Source: CAZDCD01 sp964503885 (lineage in GTDB: Bacteria; Bacteroidota; Bacteroidia; Bacteroidales; UBA10428). Taken from it: DNA of 64,000 nucleotides. Each line of letters begins with the position of its first letter. Within the stretch, counting starts at the first letter, position 1. Shown piece by piece: positions 26,973 to 35,932 of this stretch. Both the position numbers and the translations under genes were made by a program. The notes under the pieces are model-generated. The model was given only the letters and a program-made list of their open reading frames with translations, did not search any database and was not told where the DNA came from. The DNA lies in assembly GCA_964503885.1 (NCBI GenBank), contig CAZDCD010000023.1, positions 8,306-72,305 on the forward strand, given 5' to 3'.

Positions 26973-28370
26973 ATGATTCGGAAAATTTTCATTTTTATCA
27001 TCCTGATTACCGGTATTACCGGAATTTATGCACAGACAGATTCGGTGTATTCATTCAGCCTGAAAGAGGCCCAGGATTATGCCCTGCAAAATAACCGCAA
27101 TGCTAAATCATCTCAACTTGATCTTGAGATCGCTAAAAAGAAGATCTGGGAAACAACAGCTATGGGATTACCTCAAATCTCTATGACCGGAAATTATCAG
27201 CACATTTTTAAAGTTCCTGAATTCGGAATTCCGCTGGCAGGTTTTACACAGGATCCTTTAACGCTCTCTGAAGATATCCCCGGATTCAGTCAGTCTTCAT
27301 TTATGGGCGGCCTGAATCAATACTATTATGAAGGCCCGAAGATACCTCTGGGAGCAAAGAACAATACCACCTTTGATTTCAGACTTTCCCAACTCATTTT
27401 TAGCGGAGAGTATATTGTGGGGTTGCAAGCATCGAGGGTATACAGGGAATTATCAGAATACCAGTTGGAAAAAACAGAGAAGGATATCCGTGAATCGACT
27501 TCCAATTCCTATTATTTAGTGTTGCTGTTGTCGCGAAACATAAAAATATTGAATGAAAGCCTTGAGGTTGTAGCAAAAACCCGAAATGAAATTAATGAAA
27601 TGTACCGGCAGGGTTTTGTCCAGGAAACCGATGCCGACCAGATCGCGATTATTCATTCACAGCTCGAGAATACCATTTTTACCCTTAAAGGACAAGCCAA
27701 TGTAAGTGAAAAGCTGCTAAAGATGCAACTGGGAATTGATTTCGGTAAACAACTGGTACTAACCGACAGTATTGAAGGATTGCTTATGGAAACCAATTTT
27801 TCATTGCTCGATACGGCACTATTCAATGTAAATGAAAATATCAATTATCAGCTGGCCTTAACGGCGTCGGATCTGTCCAAATTAAGCATGCGACGGGAAA
27901 AAGCAAAGTTCCTGCCTACTTTTGCCGCATTTTATCAGCATGAGGAACAAACCAACGCGGCACAATTCAATTTTATGCCTCCGGATATCGTTGGTGTAAC
28001 CATGAACTTCACCATTTTTAGCAGCGGACAACGGTTATCTACTGTTTCACAATCGCAACTGGCCTATGAAAAGGCCCAGCTGGCGCAAAAAGACGCCGAA
28101 CAAGGACTGATCATGCAGTTTGAAACGGCAAAAAATGATTACATCACTTCTTTCAAGACCTATCAAACTGATCTTGAAAATTTCAAACTATCCAAAAAAA
28201 TATTCGATCGTTCGGTAATCAGCTTTCGTGAAGGTGTAGCTACAAGTCTCGAACTCACTCAAAATCACAGGGAATTTTTAAATGCTGAATCGCAATATCT
28301 TAATGCAATAGCTTCGCTGCTTAATGCCAAAGCAAAACTGGACAATCTTTTAAACCAATATGCAAACTAA
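26973..28370 (+). CDS. TolC-family outer membrane efflux protein
   Basis: The 465-residue outer-membrane channel subunit of a tripartite efflux pump. A signal peptide (MIRKIFIFIILITGITGIYAQ) is followed by the TolC/OEP repeat architecture: SLKEAQDYALQNN near the N-terminus, long coiled helices (KTRNEINEMYRQGFVQETDADQ) and a second OEP repeat ending in LNAIASLLNAKAKLDNLL. It is the first gene of the three-gene operon; the adaptor starts 18 bases later. The pump substrate cannot be inferred. An extra 40-residue loop (GFTQDPLTLSEDIPGFSQ region) follows the first helix pair. Confidence 0.9.
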   Translation: MIRKIFIFIILITGITGIYAQTDSVYSFSLKEAQDYALQNNRNAKSSQLDLEIAKKKIWETTAMGLPQISMTGNYQHIFKVPEFGIPLAGFTQDPLTLSEDIPGFSQSSFMGGLNQYYYEGPKIPLGAKNNTTFDFRLSQLIFSGEYIVGLQASRVYRELSEYQLEKTEKDIRESTSNSYYLVLLLSRNIKILNESLEVVAKTRNEINEMYRQGFVQETDADQIAIIHSQLENTIFTLKGQANVSEKLLKMQLGIDFGKQLVLTDSIEGLLMETNFSLLDTALFNVNENINYQLALTASDLSKLSMRREKAKFLPTFAAFYQHEEQTNAAQFNFMPPDIVGVTMNFTIFSSGQRLSTVSQSQLAYEKAQLAQKDAEQGLIMQFETAKNDYITSFKTYQTDLENFKLSKKIFDRSVISFREGVATSLELTQNHREFLNAESQYLNAIASLLNAKAKLDNLLNQYAN

Positions 28371-28388
28371 TTAATATTTATTATAACT

Positions 28389-29498
28389 ATGAAGACTTTT
28401 AATATTCTAGTAACCGGAATACTGGTAGTTTTATTAGCAATCTCCTGCGCAGGTGATAAAAAATCCGAACTGGCCAAACTGCGTAAACAACATGAAGCCA
28501 TTGCAAGCAAAATAGAAAAGCTTGAGCAGGAACTTGCTGCCGGTGATACAGTAAAGTCGGCTGCTATGGCAAAAGTTGTGGCAGTAAAACATGTTGAATA
28601 CCAGCCCTTTAATCACTATATTGAAGTACAGGGAAGGCTTGATGGTGACGAAAGCGTCAGCGTCAGCCCGAAAATAGCCAGCACGGTGACTGCATTGTAT
28701 GTGAATATTGGTGACCACGTACATAAAGGCCAGGTACTGGCCAAGCTGGATGAAAAACCCACCGGGCAGAACCTTGAAATTCTACGTAATAACCTGGAAC
28801 TGGCGACTGAGCTGTATAATAAGCAGAAGCGGCTGTATGACCAGAAAATCGGTTCGGAAGTAGCGTACCTTAATGCAAAGAATGCAAAAGAAACCCTGGA
28901 GCAGTCTATTGCCACTGTGGTGGATTTATCAACCATCAAATCACCCATTAACGGGGCAGTGGAGGAAGTAAATACCAAAATCGGACAACTGGTAGCCCCT
29001 CAGGTTCCCGTATTCAGGGTTGTCAGTTTTAAAAGGCTTAAAGTTCTGGCTGATATATCGGAATCGTATTCAACAAAAATTAATAAGGGTGATGTGGTTA
29101 CTATATACCTGCCGGATGCAGAAGCCGAGATGAAGGCCACCATTACAGCCTGCAGTAAGTTCATCAACCCGGTAAACCGTACCTTTGCAGTCGAGGCAGC
29201 TATATATCCTTCGGGATATCCGCTGAAAGCGAATATGATAGCCATATTAAAAATCAATGATTACAAAAATCTGAAAAGTATCAATGTTCCGGTTAATGTG
29301 ATACAGAATGATCAGACCGGGAAATATATCGTAGTCGCCGAGAACAACGGGAATGATACAATCGCACGCAGAAAACCGGTTGATATCGGTATGATGTACA
29401 ACGGTATTGCTGAAGTTACCCATGGATTAATACCCGGCGATAAGATTATTACAACGGGGTTTCAGGACCTGGATGAAGGAGATCTGATCCGTTATTGA
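28389..29498 (+). CDS. RND efflux periplasmic adaptor lipoprotein
   Basis: The 369-residue membrane-fusion protein links the inner-membrane RND pump to TolC. The lipoprotein signal ends at LLAISC (Cys20). An Lys/Glu-rich coiled coil (KLRKQHEAIASKIEKLEQEL) follows. The lipoyl-like halves are HYIEVQGRLDGDESVSVSPK and STIKSPINGAVEEVNTKIGQLV, with an alpha-hairpin between. Barrel and membrane-proximal domains occupy the C-terminal half. It is second in the efflux operon. Confidence 0.92.
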   Translation: MKTFNILVTGILVVLLAISCAGDKKSELAKLRKQHEAIASKIEKLEQELAAGDTVKSAAMAKVVAVKHVEYQPFNHYIEVQGRLDGDESVSVSPKIASTVTALYVNIGDHVHKGQVLAKLDEKPTGQNLEILRNNLELATELYNKQKRLYDQKIGSEVAYLNAKNAKETLEQSIATVVDLSTIKSPINGAVEEVNTKIGQLVAPQVPVFRVVSFKRLKVLADISESYSTKINKGDVVTIYLPDAEAEMKATITACSKFINPVNRTFAVEAAIYPSGYPLKANMIAILKINDYKNLKSINVPVNVIQNDQTGKYIVVAENNGNDTIARRKPVDIGMMYNGIAEVTHGLIPGDKIITTGFQDLDEGDLIRY

Positions 29499-29549
29499 TC
29501 AATATCAGTTTTAAACCCAGATCATGTAAATTGGTAAAAAGAAAATTCA

Positions 29550-32500
29550 ATGGAAAAGAAATTTAAAGAATTCAAGCCAACCAGTTGGGCTATTGATAAT
29601 AAAACCAGCATATATATTGTTGTTCTCATTCTCGTGGTTTTTGGTATGATTAGTTACAATTCAATTCCCAAGGAACAAATACCCGACATTGTTATTCCTA
29701 CCATATTTGTCAGTGCTGTCTATCCGGGTACCTCTCCATATGATATGGAGAATCTGGTGACAAGACCTATTGAAAAGCAGATCAAATCAATCAGCGGGGT
29801 GAAAAAAATCTCAAGCCAGTCCATTCAGGATTTTTCTATGATAGCCGTGGAGTTTATTACGAGTGTTAAAACCGCAGATGCCAAAGATAAAGTAAAAGAT
29901 GCCGTCGATAAGGCAAAACGGGACCTTCCGCAGGATCAAAATTTCCGGGATCCAATCGTTTCCGATATCAACCTTTCGGATATACCCATTATGTATATCA
30001 ACTTGTATGGAAATTATCCACTTGACAAAATAAAAAAATATGCCGATGACCTCCAGGATGACATTGAATCGTTAAAAGAGATCACACGGGTCGATATTGT
30101 CGGTGCTCTTGACCGCGAAATCCAGATCAATGTGGATATGTTCCGGATGCAGGCAGCGGGAATTACTTTTAATGATATTATCAATGCCATTAAATATGAG
30201 AACCTGACAATTTCCGGAGGGAATATTGATATGCAGGGCATGAGCCGTTCTGTTCGTGTGGTGGGAGAGTTTAAAGATATGGAAACCATCAGGAACCTTT
30301 TTATGACCTCATCCACAGGTGCTGTTGTAAGATTGAGTGAAGTGGCCGATGTTCAGGATACCTTTAAAAAACGGGAGAGTTTTTCCACACTCGACGGGAA
30401 AAATGTCATTACCCTGAATGTGGTCAAAAAAAGTGGTGAAAACCTGATTAATGCCTCAGACAAAATTAAAAACATTCTGGCCGAATATAAAATGAGTAAA
30501 CTGCCTAAAAACCTGTTTGTCAATATTACGGGCGACCAGTCGCATTACACACGCCTGGTACTGTTCGATCTGAATAATATGATCATCATTGGTTTTATCC
30601 TTGTAATACTCGTACTGATGTTCTTTATGGGAGTGACCAATGCTTTTTTCGTCGGTTTGTCCATTCCTCTGGCTATGGCATTAAGCTATATTTTTCTGCC
30701 TTTCATCGACTTTACTATGAATATGCTGGTTATGTTTTCATTTATTTTCGCCCTGGGCATTATCGTTGATGATGCTATTGTGGTCATTGAAAACACCCAC
30801 AGGATATTCAAAGAAACCAAAATGGATATAAATCAATCGGCCAAAGCCGCTGCAGGAGAAGTGTTCGTACCCATTTTATCGGGAACACTTACCACACTGG
30901 CCCCGTTTTTCCCGCTGGCATTCTGGCCCGGTGTAGTCGGTAAATTTATGTTCTTCATTCCCATTACACTCATTATTGCCCTGTTCGCATCACTGATCGT
31001 GGCTTACATCATCAACCCGGTATTTGCCGTGTCTTTTATGGTACACGAAGATGAAAGCGATATTGTATCCAGGAAAGTACTTATCAGGAACACGGTCATT
31101 ATTCTTGGAGCCTCATTGTTTTTCCATGTGCTCAAACTTCCCTTCTGGGGGAACCTGGGAATCTTTGCGGCAGTATCGTACGCATTGCACAGTCTATGGG
31201 GACACAAGGTTTTGCTGAAATTCCAGCACCGTTTTATTCCTGCTTTACTGAATCGCTATGAACGATTGCTGCGCTGGATGCTGGTGAAACCCAGGCCATA
31301 TTATTTGTTATCCGGGTTAGTGGTGTTGCTTTTCTTTTCCTTTGTAATATACGGAGCATCAAATCCTCAGATCGTGTTTTTTCCGAACAACGAGGCCAAT
31401 ACCATTTATGCTTATCTTAAGCTGCCTGTCGGGACCGAAGTGAATATTACTGATTCAATAGCCGGAGTGGCTGAATCAAAGATAATGGAGGTGCTTGGTG
31501 ATCATAATCCGATGGTGGAAAGCGTAATCACCAATGTGGCCATTGGTGCATCCGATAATTATTTCGATCAGAGTGCCAAATCAAACCTGGCCAAAGTAGC
31601 TATCAATTTTGTAGATTTTGCAGAACGGCATGGCAAATCCACAAATGATTACCTTGATCCGTTCAGGAATGCGTTGAAGGATATACCGGGTGCAGAAATT
31701 TCAGTTGAAAAGAACCGGAACGGCCCGCCTACAGGGAAACCGGTGAATATCGAAATATCCGGGGACGATCTTGAAATAATGCAGCAGGCATCAAAAGATC
31801 TGATGAATTACCTTGATTCCGTCAATATACCGGGTATGGATGTCTTGAAATCGGATTTTGATAACAACAAGCCGGAACTGATCCTGAATATCGACCGAAC
31901 CAGGGCCAACCGCGAAGGAATGTCCACAGGACAAATAGGTCAGGCAATAAATACTGCTATTTTAGGTAATGAAGCTTCAAAATACCGTGAGGGTGAGGAT
32001 CAATATCCGATTGAAGTAAGGTATTCAGAGTCTGAAAGGGACAATATCGACAAGATAATGAATACCCTGATTGTATTCCGGGATATGAATACCGGACAGG
32101 TAAAACAAATTCCCTTATCATCTGTTGCCAATGTGGAATACAAAAATTCATACGGGGGTATAAACAGGATCGGACTCAAAAGGGTGATCACTCTTTCGGG
32201 AAATACCACCGAAGGATATTCCTCTTCACAGGTGATCATTGCCATACAGAAGGCGCTCAAGAATTTCCCGAAACACGAGGGAGCTGTTATAAAACTTACC
32301 GGTGAAAGCGAAGACCAGAAGGAATCATCGGCATTCCTGGCCAAAGCAATGCTATTTTCTATCTGCCTCGTTCTCTTCATACTAATTACACAGTTTAATT
32401 CACTGTCGAAACCGATAATTATCCTGTCTGAAATTCTTTTCAGTGTCAGCGGTGTTTTACTCGGTCTGGCCATTTTCCATATGCCTTTTTCAATCATTAT

Positions 32501-32939
32501 GACAGGAATGGGAGTTGTAGCCCTGGCAGGAATTGTGGTACGTAACGGGATATTACTGGTTGAATTTACAGATGTTTCGAAAGAACGCGGAATGCGAAGC
32601 CGTGATGCCATGGTACAGGGCGGTAAAGTGAGGATTACCCCTGTTATACTTACAGCAACGGCCGCCATTCTTGGGCTAATGCCCCTGGCGATCGGATTCA
32701 ATATCGATTTTGTCGGACTGTTTACGCATCTTCAGCCGAATATTCATTTCGGCAGCGAAAGTTCAGTATTTTTCGCACCGCTGGCCTGGACCATCATATT
32801 CGGATTGTCTTTTGCCACATTCCTGACATTGATCTTTATTCCGGTGATGTATTATATCGTTTATGCCTGGAAACTTTCGTTGATGCGTCACAGGCAAACA
32901 AGACGTATTTTGAAAAACGGCAGTAAGAACGGTAATTAA
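29550..32939 (+). CDS. RND-family efflux permease (AcrB/HAE1-like)
   Basis: The 1129-residue inner-membrane proton-driven exporter. It has twelve-helix RND topology with two large periplasmic loops. The proton-relay aspartates are in GIIVDDAIVVIENTHR (TM4), and the TM10/11 region is GVVALAGIVVRNGILLVEF. It is about 80 residues longer than AcrB. Part of the excess is a hydrophobic insertion at about residues 508-556 (VIILGASLFFHVLKL, GIFAAVSYALHSLWG) between TM6 and TM7, where AcrB has only a short linking helix. It ends the operon before a terminator at 32958. The substrate is unknown. Confidence 0.93.
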   Translation: MEKKFKEFKPTSWAIDNKTSIYIVVLILVVFGMISYNSIPKEQIPDIVIPTIFVSAVYPGTSPYDMENLVTRPIEKQIKSISGVKKISSQSIQDFSMIAVEFITSVKTADAKDKVKDAVDKAKRDLPQDQNFRDPIVSDINLSDIPIMYINLYGNYPLDKIKKYADDLQDDIESLKEITRVDIVGALDREIQINVDMFRMQAAGITFNDIINAIKYENLTISGGNIDMQGMSRSVRVVGEFKDMETIRNLFMTSSTGAVVRLSEVADVQDTFKKRESFSTLDGKNVITLNVVKKSGENLINASDKIKNILAEYKMSKLPKNLFVNITGDQSHYTRLVLFDLNNMIIIGFILVILVLMFFMGVTNAFFVGLSIPLAMALSYIFLPFIDFTMNMLVMFSFIFALGIIVDDAIVVIENTHRIFKETKMDINQSAKAAAGEVFVPILSGTLTTLAPFFPLAFWPGVVGKFMFFIPITLIIALFASLIVAYIINPVFAVSFMVHEDESDIVSRKVLIRNTVIILGASLFFHVLKLPFWGNLGIFAAVSYALHSLWGHKVLLKFQHRFIPALLNRYERLLRWMLVKPRPYYLLSGLVVLLFFSFVIYGASNPQIVFFPNNEANTIYAYLKLPVGTEVNITDSIAGVAESKIMEVLGDHNPMVESVITNVAIGASDNYFDQSAKSNLAKVAINFVDFAERHGKSTNDYLDPFRNALKDIPGAEISVEKNRNGPPTGKPVNIEISGDDLEIMQQASKDLMNYLDSVNIPGMDVLKSDFDNNKPELILNIDRTRANREGMSTGQIGQAINTAILGNEASKYREGEDQYPIEVRYSESERDNIDKIMNTLIVFRDMNTGQVKQIPLSSVANVEYKNSYGGINRIGLKRVITLSGNTTEGYSSSQVIIAIQKALKNFPKHEGAVIKLTGESEDQKESSAFLAKAMLFSICLVLFILITQFNSLSKPIIILSEILFSVSGVLLGLAIFHMPFSIIMTGMGVVALAGIVVRNGILLVEFTDVSKERGMRSRDAMVQGGKVRITPVILTATAAILGLMPLAIGFNIDFVGLFTHLQPNIHFGSESSVFFAPLAWTIIFGLSFATFLTLIFIPVMYYIVYAWKLSLMRHRQTRRILKNGSKNGN

Positions 32940-32957
32940 TTATATGTGAATACTATG

Positions 32958-32993
32958 AAAGAAGGCTGGTTATATTATCAGCCTTCTTTTTTT
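32958..32993 (+). terminator. Terminator of the efflux operon
   Basis: An 8-bp perfect stem GAAGGCTG/CAGCCTTC (32961-32968 with 32979-32986), extended by A-T pairs, with a 10-nt loop and seven T residues, begins 18 bases after the permease stop. Confidence 0.9.
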
Positions 32994-33110
32994 AATTATG
33001 GATTTTCAAATTAAGAATCAATCGCACCCACCTGCCAGTTCGTTGTTTTATGAAATGATTCAACAGGTTCTTAAAAACGGCATTGGTATTAAAATCTGCA
33101 TCTGTTTTCT

Positions 33111-33173
33111 ATGGCAATATTCTGGATTGCACTGTTGCCTATTACCAAATTTATACCTATCATTGCGTCCTGA
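33111..33173 (+). CDS. Possible 20-codon Ile-rich leader peptide
   Basis: This short frame lies 27 bases before an isopropylmalate-dehydrogenase-family gene. It has six Ile and two Leu among 20 codons. Its ATG is preceded by the same ten bases (TCTGTTTTCT) that precede the ATG of the downstream gene 90 bases later. That could mean a duplicated translation start region and a regulatory upstream ORF. No terminator or competing hairpin follows, so attenuation is not supported. It may be chance. Confidence 0.2.
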   Translation: MAIFWIALLPITKFIPIIAS

Positions 33174-33200
33174 AAAATTGTTTTATTAATTCTGTTTTCT

Positions 33201-34265
33201 ATGTCAAAAAAAACTTACAACATTGCCGTTCTGCCGGGCGACGGCACCGGACCTGAAGTGGTGAACGAAGGTCTAAAAGTGCTGAAAACTGCAGCTTCCA
33301 AATTTGACTTTACCCTGCATTTCGAAACGTTTGATTTTGGCGGTGACAGGTACCTGAGAACAGGCGAAGTCCTTCCTGAATCTGCTTCTGACGAACTTCG
33401 TAAGTTCGATTCCATATTTCTTGGAGCCATCGGCCATCCCGATGTCAAGCCGGGGATTCTGGAAAAAGGGATTTTGCTTAAACTAAGGTTTGATCTCGAT
33501 CAGTATATTAACCTTCGTCCGATAAAGCTTTATCCTGGAGTGCCCACTCCGCTTAAAGATAAGGGACCTGAACATATCGACTATGTGGTTGTAAGAGAAA
33601 ATACAGGCGGATTATATACCGGCATCGGCGGATTTACCATGAAAGGCACTCCTCATGAGGTGGCCGTTCAAAGCATGGTGTACAACAGGTACCAGGTTGA
33701 ACGGTGTCTGCGGTTTGCTTTCGACTATACGCGCAAAAGAAACAAAAGGAACACGCTGGCGCTTTGCGGAAAAACGAATGTTCTGACCTATGTATATGAT
33801 TTATGGGAAAGGGCTTTCCATGAAATAGGCGCCAAGGATTATCCCGACATCAAACGTGAATATTTCCATGTGGATGCCACGTGCATGTGGATGGTTAAAA
33901 ATCCCGAATGGTTCGATGTTATTGTCACCGGAAACATGTTCGGCGATATCATTACCGACCTTGGCGCTATAACCCAGGGCGGGATGGGCATAGCTGCAGG
34001 AGGCAATATCAATCCTTCGGGTGTGTCGATGTTCGAACCGATTGGCGGATCAGCCCCGAAATATACCGGGAAAAATGTGATCAACCCGCTGGCCTCTATA
34101 GCCTGCGGAGGAATGATGCTGGAACACCTAGGTGAAGACAAAGCTGCCGCAGCCATCGAAAGTTCAATAATGAATGTTACTGCCAATAAGCTGAAAGGCA
34201 TGGGTGCCGGACAGATGGGGTATACAACCGTCGAGGTCGGTGATCTTGTTGCCGGCGGAATCTGA
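33201..34265 (+). CDS. Isopropylmalate/isocitrate dehydrogenase family enzyme
   Basis: The 354-residue NAD-dependent beta-decarboxylating dehydrogenase. Motifs are NIAVLPGDGTGPEVV (residues 7-21), FLGAIGHPDV, the substrate Arg region INLRPIKLYPG, VVVRENTGGLYTG, ALCGKTNVLTYVYDLW (catalytic Lys) and DVIVTGNMFGDIITDLGAI (metal Asp residues). It differs from the standard Bacteroidota LeuB, which is the next gene, and looks like the branch containing archaeal-type IPMDH and tartrate/malate-type enzymes. It may be the working 3-isopropylmalate dehydrogenase or oxidise a related 2-hydroxy acid. It is co-directional with leuB, 6 bases apart. Confidence 0.85.
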   Translation: MSKKTYNIAVLPGDGTGPEVVNEGLKVLKTAASKFDFTLHFETFDFGGDRYLRTGEVLPESASDELRKFDSIFLGAIGHPDVKPGILEKGILLKLRFDLDQYINLRPIKLYPGVPTPLKDKGPEHIDYVVVRENTGGLYTGIGGFTMKGTPHEVAVQSMVYNRYQVERCLRFAFDYTRKRNKRNTLALCGKTNVLTYVYDLWERAFHEIGAKDYPDIKREYFHVDATCMWMVKNPEWFDVIVTGNMFGDIITDLGAITQGGMGIAAGGNINPSGVSMFEPIGGSAPKYTGKNVINPLASIACGGMMLEHLGEDKAAAAIESSIMNVTANKLKGMGAGQMGYTTVEVGDLVAGGI

Positions 34266-34271
34266 AAAACC

Positions 34272-35336
34272 ATGAATGTTAAGATTGCCGTATTGCCCGG
34301 TGATGGCATAGGACCGGAAATCATCCGGGAAGCTGTAAAGGTATTGAACACTATAGGCGCAAAATCCGAACATCAGTTTGAATTTACAGAAGCTCTTGTA
34401 TGAGCTGCTGCCATTGATGCCACAGGTAATCCTTTCCCGGATGAAACGTATGAATTGTTTAGGAATGCAGATGCCGTTCTCTTTGGTGCTATCGGAGACC
34501 CGAAATACGACAATGATCCCAAAGCAAAAATAAGGCCGGAGCAGGGACTGATGGCCATGCGCAAGAAGCTGGACCTTTATGCCAACATCAGGCCTGTTAC
34601 TAGATTCCCATCGCTGCTTGACAAATCACCTCTGCGCCGAGAGCTTATAGAAGGAGCTGATTTTTTAATGATCAGGGAACTTACAGGAGGAATATATTAT
34701 GGTGAACTGCGCGGAAGAACAGAAGACGGCACCAAAGCCTGCGACACCAATGTGTATTCAAAGGAAGAGATCTCGAGGGTAACCCGGCTGGCATTCGAAT
34801 ATGCTTCACGAAGAAAAAAGAAGCTCACCGCAGAGGATAAGGCAAACATCCTTGCCACATCGAGATTATGGAGAGAAACGATTCAGGATATGGAAAAGGA
34901 TTATCCAGAAATCGACGTGGAATACATATTGGTGGATAATGCCGCGATGCAGATCATTCAGTGGCCCAAACGCTTTGACGTGATCGTTACCGAGAATATG
35001 TTCGGGGACATCCTGTCAGATGAAGCTTCGGTGATCACCGGTTCGCTCGGCATGCTGCCATCAGCCTCGGTCGGGTTGCAGACCTCGGTATTTGAACCCA
35101 TACACGGCTCATATCCGCAGGCTGCAGGTAAAAATATTGCCAATCCTCAGGCAACCATACTTTATGCAGCAATGATGCTCGAATCACTGAATATGTCTGC
35201 TGAAGTCCAATTGATACGTGATGCGACAGAAGCTTCCATTCGCGCCGATGCGGTTACCGCCGATATTGCTTCAGGAAATGCATTAAAAACAAGTGAAGCA
35301 GGTGACTGGATCGCTGGTTATATTTCAAGACAGTAA
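34272..35336 (+). pseudogene. leuB: 3-isopropylmalate dehydrogenase with an internal TGA
   Basis: The frame from the ATG at 34272 to the stop at 35336 encodes an otherwise complete LeuB of 354 codons. It includes NVKIAVLPGDGIGPEII, ATGNPFPDETYELF, RPEQGLMAMRKKLDLYANIRP, RELTGGIYYGELRGR, DKANILATSRLWRE and VTENMFGDILSDEASVITGSLG. Codon 44 (34401-34403) is TGA where the family has Gly (EALVGAAAID), a single-base change from GGA. All catalytic residues lie after the stop. Neighbouring genes (tdk, 33201-34265) end in TGA, so the code is standard. It is either a recent nonsense mutation or a sequencing error. The intact gene would perform the third step of leucine synthesis. Confidence 0.82.
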
Positions 35337-35347
35337 TATCCTGCAGA

Positions 35348-35872
35348 TCAATGGTCTGCAGGCAACGGGATTGATTCAACAAAAACAGGGTGGATATCTA
35401 CGGTAAAGTTTACCTTGACCACATCGAGATTAATGACCAGCTTGTCTCTTCCTCTAATTTTGGTTATCCTTCCCATCAATCCTTTCATAGCCCCCTTGGT
35501 TATTTTCACAAAGTCGCCCTGATGATAGTTGACCGTTCCCTTTTCAAAATGCCCGTCTGAACCTGTCAGGATTTTCAGATTATTGATCTGCCATTCCGGG
35601 ATAGGTGCCGGAATACCCTCAAACTTCACGAATTTCACCACACCATATGTTTTCAGTACCTCTGTATACTTTTTGCCTGTAATCTTTACAAACACATAGG
35701 AACGGATCAATGGCTCCTCTACCTTTTTTTTCCGGTCGCTCCATTGTTTCAGGGTTTTCTGAACAGGGAAGTATACCTCAATACCAGCCTCAAGTAGATC
35801 TGCTGCTACCTTTTTTTCGCTTCTTGCCCTTGTATACAAAGCATACCAAAGCTTCCTTTTTTGACTGATCAT
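35348..35872 (-). CDS. UpxY/NusG-like transcription antiterminator
   Basis: The 174-residue NusG paralogue. The NGN domain (KLWYALYTRARSEKKVAADLLEAGIEVYFP, about residues 7-36, then RSYVFVKI) is followed by a C-terminal KOW domain (HQGDFVKITKGAMKGLMGRI, about 115-135). In Bacteroides, UpxY proteins travel with capsular polysaccharide operons and prevent premature termination there. No polysaccharide operon follows here: the gene stands alone, converging on leuB. Its target is unknown, and it may act in trans. Confidence 0.85.
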   Translation of the reverse strand: MISQKRKLWYALYTRARSEKKVAADLLEAGIEVYFPVQKTLKQWSDRKKKVEEPLIRSYVFVKITGKKYTEVLKTYGVVKFVKFEGIPAPIPEWQINNLKILTGSDGHFEKGTVNYHQGDFVKITKGAMKGLMGRITKIRGRDKLVINLDVVKVNFTVDIHPVFVESIPLPADH

Positions 35873-35932
35873 ACATTGTGTCTTGGCAGGTGCGGAACAT
35901 GAATCAGAAACAAAAATAGCAGATTTACCGGT

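Noticed and set aside
32000..32701. 233-residue antisense frame inside the RND permease
   Set aside because: It is the complement of a conserved membrane protein, with no family signal of its own.
34401..34403. Recoding of TGA (selenocysteine or TGA as Gly) in leuB
   Set aside because: Neighbouring genes such as tdk and the 33201-34265 enzyme end at TGA, so the code is standard. The residue is a structural Gly, not a redox site, and no SECIS-like hairpin was recognised.
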